Source: Solen grandis (Eukaryota > Mollusca > Bivalvia > Adapedonta > Solenidae). Taken from it: a stretch of DNA of 64,000 nt. The notes beneath the pieces are model-generated. The model searched no databases. It had not been told where the DNA came from and was given only the letters and a program-made list of their open reading frames with translations. The translations under genes were made by a program, and so were the position numbers. This document shows, in pieces, positions 57,250 to 64,000 of this stretch. Location: assembly GCA_021229015.1 (NCBI GenBank), contig CM037785.1:41536766-41600765 (forward strand), in the 5' to 3' direction. Each line of letters starts with the position of its first letter. Within the stretch, counting starts at the first letter, position 1.

Positions 57250-59251
57250 ATATCAGAGAAAGAATTTCTAGACTATTTCTCAAAGCTTTTTAATAATGAC
57301 ACACAAAACAGTTTTGATAATATGAATAAAGAATCGGAAATAAATGTTGATATATTAGATAAACCATTTAGTGAAGACGAAATAATTAAAACCATCTCAT
57401 CTATGAGTAGGAACAAAAGTGCAGGAACTGACACTGTTTTACCGGATTTCTTTATTGATACTAAACATTTTATTGCTCCATATTTGTGTAAAATATATAA
57501 TAAAATTTTTGAGACAGGTATTTATCCCGAATTATGGACAAAAAGTATAATTGTTCCAATTTTCAAAAAAGGCGATAGTACTAACCCCGGAAATTATCGA
57601 GGAATTTCATTAATAAATTCAATGGCAAAACTGTTTTCATTATGTCTAAGAAACCGACTTAATACGTGGAGTGAAAATGAGCAATTACTTTGTGACAGTC
57701 AGTTTGGTTTTCGTGACAAGCGAAGTACAGTGGATTGTGTATTTATATTGCATAGTATAATTCAGAAAATTATATCTAACAACCAAAAACTTTACTGTGC
57801 TTTTATTGATTATAAATCTTGCTTTGATACAATTAATACGGATGCACTGTGGGTAAAACTTGTCCAATCAGGAGTCAGCTGCAAATTTCTCAATATGCTA
57901 AAGTCCCTATATAGTCGTGTTTCTTCCTGTGTTAAAACTTCAAATAATGGTAATTTATCAGATTATTTTGATACAGCTATCGGCTTGAAGCAAGGTGAGC
58001 CCTTATCGCCGATATTATTTTTATTTTTTATTAATGATATAAGCGACTGTATTAATTATGAAGATCTTAGTGAATCAGACTTATATCAACTATCCATGTA
58101 TCTACTTCTTTTCGCAGACGATCTAGCTCTATTTACTACTGATAAACACAGTCTACAGGCACAATTAAATAACATATACCAATATTCAAAGTCTTGGGGA
58201 TTAACTATTAATGTAAATAAAACAAAGATTTGTATATTTGGAAAACGAAGACAAAAACACAATTTTGAATGGTTTATAAATAATGAAAAAATAGAAGAAG
58301 TTGATTACTTCTATTACTTGGGTATTAAATTGGTTAAAACAGGAAATCTCAGAGCAGCTGTTAATGCATTACATGATCAAGCATCTAGAGCGATGAATAA
58401 CCTTTTATCTTTATTTAAAAAAGTTTCACTTGATATAACTACTAAATTATCTTTATTTGATAAATTCATCACTCCGATTTTACTCTATTGCTCAGAACTA
58501 TGGGGAATATACAACTTTGATGAAGTTAATAAATTACATATAAAATCTTGTAAAATGATACTAGGGGTAAACAAATCTAGGTAGTTAGGTAGATTACCGT
58601 TATCAATTATCGCTATACAAAGATCTATCAGATATTGGCTGAAAATACGCTCAAGTAATATTCAAACATTGAAAGAAGCTTTTTATTCACAAATGGATTA
58701 TAGCGAATCGCGACCGTATACATCGTGGGCCAGTTTGATTAAGAAACAGTTAGATAATTTGGGACTTTCTCACTTGTGGCTTAACGATAATACTGATCTA
58801 TCTTTTTATCCAATAATTAGGGAACGTTTAACCGACCAATATAAACAAAAATGGAAAAATGATATTAATAACTCAAACATACTTAAGTATTATAGTAAAT
58901 TTAAGGAATATTTTGGAATGGAATCTTATCTTAAAAATATACAAAACGACGCCATGAGAAAACATTTGACTAGGTTTAGACTAAGCTCACATAATTTGGC
59001 GATTGAAACAGGTAGGCATAATAATATTAATTTAGAAACATTGTAATCAAAACCAAATAGAATCGGAGTTTCATATGATGTTTATTTGTCCGAAATACAG
59101 AGCTATTAGAAATACATATATCTCGAAATTTTCTAATTTCCCAACAGTAAATAAATTCATATATTTAATGTCAAATAATTCTGTAAATATCCAGCTTAAA
59201 GTAGCAAAATTTTTGAAATATGCTTTTATTGAAAGAGAACAAAACATTTAG
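57250..59251 (+). pseudogene. LINE ORF2, reverse transcriptase and C-terminal part
   Basis: Continues the frame broken at 51080. The reverse transcriptase shows NKSAGTDTVLPDFF, WTKSIIVPIFKKGD, the NYRGISL motif, QFGFR, AFIDYKSCFDT, GLKQGEPLSPILF and the catalytic FADD (58111-58122, F in place of the usual Y), then a thumb region with FGKRR and WGLTINVNKTK. TAG at 58582-58584 is a premature stop; the same frame continues through GRLPLSII. The C-terminal part matches the copy at 44716-45790. A frame change near 59035-59045 has removed the first cysteines of the CTLC block; homologous reading resumes and ends at TAG 59249-59251. CR1/Jockey-like by domain order; clade not resolved. Confidence 0.92.
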
Positions 59252-59473
59252 GTTTATTTATTTATTTTCGGTTTCTTCTCGTATCCATGTGAACTATTTA
59301 TTATTCTTATCATGCTGAAATTTATTTTGTGATTTATTTATGGTAATTTTCTGTATGTATTGATATGTGATATTGCCATGTTTGATGCATGCATTTTCTT
59401 TATGATTATTGTATATGGCCAATGGCATATTGTATTGCCGATTTGCCTAATAAAGTTGAGTTGAGTTGAGTTG
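59252..59473 (+). mobile_element. LINE 3' untranslated end with TTGAG tail
   Basis: AT-rich UTR ending CCTAATAAAGTTGAG and four TTGAG units at about 59454-59473. Short non-poly(A) tandem tails are typical of CR1/L2/Jockey-type LINEs. Confidence 0.8.
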
Positions 59474-61435
59474 ATAATTTGATTGTCAATGACCTACGTT
59501 ACCATATCAATCGATTTGCACCGCTCGGCGCGAAATGAGAAGATAAAATTTTGATGGAAATGATGAGCCAAGCCCCACTCACTGGGAGATGAACCAAGGC
59601 ATACCTCTAGGAGCAAGGAAAACGTGCCTAACCTGAAACTTTTCTGACCGCAGAACTATGCCATACAGCGATCTCTGTGCTCATGTATTTTTACAATTAT
59701 GTACGCGTTTTGCAAGGATTAGTCGGTAAATAGTTATGCATAGCTAATGGTATTTGTATTTCGGACAATAAATACATTTTGAACTTTATTCGATTGGTTT
59801 TCCTCAAGATACAACAGTCGAAGCGATCAGTTGAAGTTCTGCTGCTGAATGAAGTTTGCAGAAAATTTGCATACACTTTATTATCTCAATAATACCATAT
59901 TGTGTACCAATGATTTGGCAGATATATGCACACGTTTATAAAACATCATAAACTATGACCATTTTCATTCCTCGTGAGTATGCAACTGCAATAATTCATC
60001 TTGATTAATTCCATCTATTGAACATATGAAAAGTGTCATAAATACCCGCACTCACGTTAATTGTTGTATATTACCAAAGGTGATAAAATTTACCCAAACT
60101 CATTGCGGCAACAACTAATAATGTGACAAATGTCCCCACTGCAGCTTTGACTCTACTACGGGCTGTTACTTAACACAGCACATGCTATAGATTGAAACAA
60201 GATTTTAGACTGATTGGGCAAATAAAGAAAATTAATGTTATGCTATGTTGGTTTGAATTGATAGAATAGGCCACCTACACTTCCGGGAAAGACAACTACC
60301 TTTACTGCGGAAGCTGATAAACCTGCTCAAAAGCAACTCCCCAGCGGCAGATGCCAAGGTGGATTGCCGTCTTTTCCATAACTTTTTGAAAAATATTGTC
60401 GTGTGTGTATTTCATTGTAATTGTCATTTAATTAGGAACTTCTCCTATTCATTTCCTTTGTTTTGGTGGAAGTTTACAACTGTGTATGTTGCATATCCTG
60501 TCTGATCTTTTACCTCCCACGGAACATATTTCTACCTCATCCACCCGACTGGCAGACCAGGCGACAAAAATTGGCGGACCAGTAGCCCACGTAGTCGTCT
60601 AAGTCCGACGCAGCCACTGAATAGGAGTGTCTTCGTACAAATAACGGCGTAGTAAATACGTGGCATCGCCGTATCAACACCTGGGACTGAACATTCTTTT
60701 ACCGAGCTGTAGGTACAGCTGATGTCGGATTTCACACTCGCCTGCACCGCAAGATGTACAAGGGTTGTAGAATCGTACAATTTTTGGTCAAAGGTAGACA
60801 GAAAAACTAGTAGTAATAAAACATACGTGCACGTTTAAAAATATACGTGCATATATAACTGTTATTTCACATCTTTATTTATTAAAAGTCTGTGTTGTTC
60901 AATCATATATAATTTACTTTATTTAAAGAATGAGTCATTTTGTGAATGTCCTTTGTATATAGCTCTTGGTTATTTGTATATACACATATGGGATGATTTT
61001 GCCGGTATTTTTGTACTCCCGCTGATGATAATGTATCTTCAATCAGGCTTCATATATATATATATATATTTATTGCACCGTCTTCCCACTTTTTCTCCCC
61101 AGGTAATTTCATCCCATATATCTCTGCCCTCAGCAACATATATATGTATCTCTGCCCTCAGCAACATATATGTTTTATACATCCTATCCCATAATGCACC
61201 AACATCCCACTTTTTCCACCCACTTATAGTTTTATCTAATCCTGGTGAAATCCTGCATGCGAAAGTGATACATATGATTATATTTATAATATACGACTTT
61301 TTAGATGAAAACGCAAGCCCCTTCTGACCTAGAAGTGCATCATCCCAGGTCCACGGTGGCAGGATGACTGCCCGCATTTACGGTCATACCAGTATATATA
61401 CAATCACAAAACCATCAAGAGATATATATATATAT
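59474..61435. other. unique sequence, no gene supported
   Basis: Non-repetitive apart from a duplicated ATCTCTGCCCTCAGCAACAT (near 61117 and 61147) and TA runs. Frames at 60532-60780 and 60953-61377 have no motif. Confidence 0.4.
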
Positions 61436-61439
61436 AAAA

Positions 61440-61560
61440 TTAATCATTGTCGACGTTTCTTTGGTTGGAAAGTACTTTGTGTCAAACGAGGTTTGAACCC
61501 ACAAACAACCTTTAGATCCGAAAGTATTCCCGCTACCACCGAGCAACGTCGCCACTATAT
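61440..61560 (-). mobile_element. SINE family C fragment
   Basis: On the minus strand, GGCGACGTTGCTCGGTGGTA (A box), GGATCTAAAGGTTGTTTGTG and GGTTCAAACC (B box) parallel the C copy at 31808-31878. It ends near a TA repeat at 61420-61436. Confidence 0.6.
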
Positions 61561-61562
61561 CA

Positions 61563-62783
61563 AAAATAATATACGCCAGCATGGTTTCACCTATTTTTTG
61601 TCCCCTGGCATTCGGGTTATCTTCGTTGCGAAACGATATGTTTCGTCATATCCTCTAAAGTTAAGAAAATGTAATATGTAAACAAAGTTTTGCGACCATC
61701 TCATTCTATTAATTTAGATGATTGTAAAAAAAAAAAATCTTCCTTTTCTGCCTTAACACAGTGATATCCTTTATATGTACTTTCAATTATGGTTCACACA
61801 CATGCGCTTGTTTTGAGATCAGAATCGAAAACGAGTTTCGGGAAGACTGTTATGTTTGCATTTTTTTCATGAAAACAGGCCAATTATGCCAAAATGCATT
61901 TTGTGCGTGTGTGTGTGTGTGTGTGGGGGGGGGAGCTATTGATTCTGACCTTGCATCAAGTATATGTGATTCGTTTACACCAAAGACTTGAAAACATTTG
62001 TACAAAGTATCGACCTCCGTAATCGTGTGAAGCCTTACCATGTTCGATATACACTAAGTACAAAAACACACAAAAAATGTAATAACGATTCTTAGGAAAT
62101 TAGTTTCCGTGCACTTTTAGTGATAGTTGAAATATCCTCAGAGAAAAGGTATAAATATATTTCTAAGTCGAATCTAGGATGTATATTGATCACCGCCCCA
62201 AGAGAGCTTCCTTTTCTTTCTCTTTGTATGTTGGTATAGAACCACTATAGGTACTCGCTCATTGTTTCATGATAACCCCGCTCGCAGGCTCTCAGTGCCT
62301 TGGGTGCTTTGATTTGATTCAGATTGGACCAGGGTAAGGTGCCCAAAGGAGGTCATGACCTTACAAATGATACGCTTGTGAGCGCTAAATGGTACAGTGC
62401 GGTAAAATAGCTGTGGTAATTATGCAAATCAACTATGCCTGCATATGTTTATCGATACGTAAAACTGGCTACTGCCAACAACAAAAAAAAAAAAAAAAAA
62501 AATAACATCCAGATCTGCCGGTACCTCACAGAGTGATAAGGTTTATGATATTATGACATGAAAACGAATGAGAGGAAAATTCTTTCAGAACTATGATCAG
62601 TCTGATCTTGCGGTAAAACTCTATATACATGTAATTAGCTGAACTTTCCTATATTTGACATATACACAGACACAGTGACGATACTCTTGTTTTCTTTATA
62701 ATGTAACATATATACTTAAAGCAAAGTCTTATCCCTCTCTGGCCCTACCCCAGGGGTCAGATAAAAATACAATGTTTTCCGAA
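61563..62783. other. AT-rich sequence, small microsatellites
   Basis: GT/G-run at 61904-61932, A-run at about 62483-62502. No gene or repeat family. Confidence 0.5.
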
Positions 62784-62794
62784 TGTTAGGAAAG

Positions 62795-63105
62795 GTTGTT
62801 CGTTTGTTGGGTTTAACGTCCCGCCGACAGTATTTCAGTCATTTGGAGACGATGTCTACTTGAGAAAAAATATAGTGCTTCCACATCAGTATCACGCCAT
62901 AGACACATGGCATGATACCACACCCAGTCACATTATTCTGACACCGGGCCAACCAGTCCTGCAACTATTACCCTTAAATGCTGATCACCAAGCAAGGGAG
63001 CTATACCAGTGCCAGTTTTACGAATTTGGTATGTCGCGGCCGGGGATCGATCCCACGACCTCCCACTCAGGCGGATGCTCTAACCACTCGGTTACCGGAG
63101 ACGGT
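62795..63105 (-). mobile_element. SINE family B, full-length with TSD
   Basis: Minus-strand copy with tail (TTTCAGTCATTTGGAGACGA), body (GGCATGATACCACACCCAGT) and tRNA-like head (GATCGATCCCACGACC, CTAACCACTCGGTTACCGGA). A perfect 11-bp duplication TGTTAGGAAAG lies at 62784-62794 and 63106-63116. The 83-codon ORF across it is an artefact. Confidence 0.93.
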
Positions 63106-63116
63106 TGTTAGGAAAG

Positions 63117-63545
63117 TGTACATCTGCCAAAAGAAGCATTAGAATTTGCCTGCTATTTTTATCCAGTGAGCCCGAAAATTCAAATTCCTGGTCGATTTAA
63201 TTTGTTTTGTTAAGATTTTGCGAGACTTGTCAACTTAATTGAACTTTAACTGTTAAGAGTTTACGACGAAGTACGCATGTCATTATTTCAAATTATGCTC
63301 CGCCCTATTCACGTGATAGTCATATATGGCAGTGTTTGCTACACCGATCCGTTCACACGAGGCGTGCTGGTCATAAATATGTTGACGTCAATTGTAAATT
63401 ATCATGTTAATAATACACACTTATATATGAAAGAGGAGATTCGGGGGGAAAATGCAAAGTGAGAAAATATAGTGCTACCAGCTCTATCCAAACGGACTCC
63501 TTAGGAAAGAATAAGATGCTAAAATAAATATCAAAATACAAAAAC
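63117..63545. other. unique sequence, no feature seen
   Basis: No repeat family or credible ORF. Confidence 0.45.
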
Positions 63546-64000
63546 TGTTTGTTTGTTCGTTTATTAGACTTAACGTCCCACCGACAGTATTTCAGTCATT
63601 TCTCGAGACAGATGTAGTGCTGTCACACTGCAAAGTATCTTGCCGTAGACAGTTGGCATGATACCGCACCCAGTCACATTATCCTAACACCGGGCCAACC
63701 AGTCCTGGAACTACCCTTATATGTTGTTGTTGTTGTTGTATTGGGGTTTACCGTCGCTGCGATAGTATTTCAATCATAAAGCGACGTCCAGCTAATTACA
63801 GGTGGAGGAAGACCCCGAATACACAGAGGTACCCGGGTAGAATCACCAACCTACCGCAAGCCAGCTGGAAGGCTTCCTCACATGAAAAATCCGAAGTCCC
63901 TACCGGGATTCGAACCCACAGCGTTGAGGGGCTGCGAGATTTTTAGTCCACGACTGTAACCGCTCGGCCACGGCGGCCCCCTTATATGTTGAGTGCCAAG
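63546..64000 (-). mobile_element. SINE family B interrupted by a SINE A
   Basis: B tail and body run from 63546 to about 63726 and resume with GAGTGCCAAG at 63991, running off the window. The interruption is the SINE A at 63727-63978, inserted with a 13-bp duplication. Confidence 0.9.
63727..63978 (-). mobile_element. SINE family A nested in SINE B
   Basis: Full-length minus-strand A: GTT repeats, GGGGTTTACCGTCGCTGCGA, body, GGGATTCGAACCCACAGC (B box) and CCGCTCGGCCACGGCGGCC (A box). The direct repeat CCCTTATATGTTG stands at 63714-63726 and 63979-63991. Confidence 0.93.

Noticed and set aside
61039..61377. 112-codon minus ORF and opposed 124-codon plus ORF
   Set aside because: Overlapping, AT-repeat-containing frames with no motif; the TA repeat encodes Tyr-Ile runs.

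Overview
The window looks like repeat-rich, AT-rich, intron/intergenic-type DNA from an animal, most likely a bivalve mollusc. The basis is tRNA-derived SINE families with a shared 3' tail, TTAA-flanked hairpin MITEs, a CR1/Jockey-like LINE and abundant minisatellites. The taxon is inference. No host protein-coding gene can be named. A few short open stretches and promoter-like sites are listed as low-confidence candidates. Nothing prokaryotic (operon, rRNA, CRISPR) is visible.

Layout. 1-12 kb: unique AT-rich DNA with two copies of one TTAA-flanked MITE (412-653 and, inverted, 4499-4741), SINE copies, a 35-bp minisatellite (6966-7345), a foldback (9077-9185) and possible promoter sites near 1.75-2.06 and 5.95-6.08 kb. 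12-18 kb: a 31-bp minisatellite between two opposed SINE halves, a palindromic transcription-factor motif cluster (13.7 kb), then a hierarchical satellite built on a 22-bp monomer that also gave rise to a 60-bp array (17001-17677). 18-35 kb: scattered SINEs, several with perfect target-site duplications (TSDs), small MITEs, and islands of complex non-repetitive sequence. 35.3-40.4 kb: a 45-bp satellite of about 110 copies whose centre is riddled with small deletions, probably uncorrected long-read consensus error. 40-49 kb: more SINEs, a 132-codon orphan ORF and a 5'-truncated LINE.

49.3-59.5 kb is the most interesting part. After a 100-N gap lies a LINE with the end of ORF1, then ORF2 (endonuclease, reverse transcriptase and C-terminal region). 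ORF2 is split by a 6164-bp element (51081-57244) with long terminal inverted repeats, TGT...ACA ends, subterminal arrays of a GCGACGTTTAGCG-type motif and a 5-bp ACAAT TSD. Removing the element and one TSD copy restores the LINE reading frame exactly. The inserted element has no recognisable transposase and carries several SINE copies. 59.5-64 kb: unique AT-rich DNA, then full-length SINEs, including one SINE nested inside another with a 13-bp direct repeat.

How the parts relate: three SINE families (called A, B and C here) account for most dispersed repeats. A and B have different tRNA-like heads but nearly the same 3' tail, implying a common LINE partner. That partner is not the LINE in this window, whose 3' end is a TTGAG repeat.
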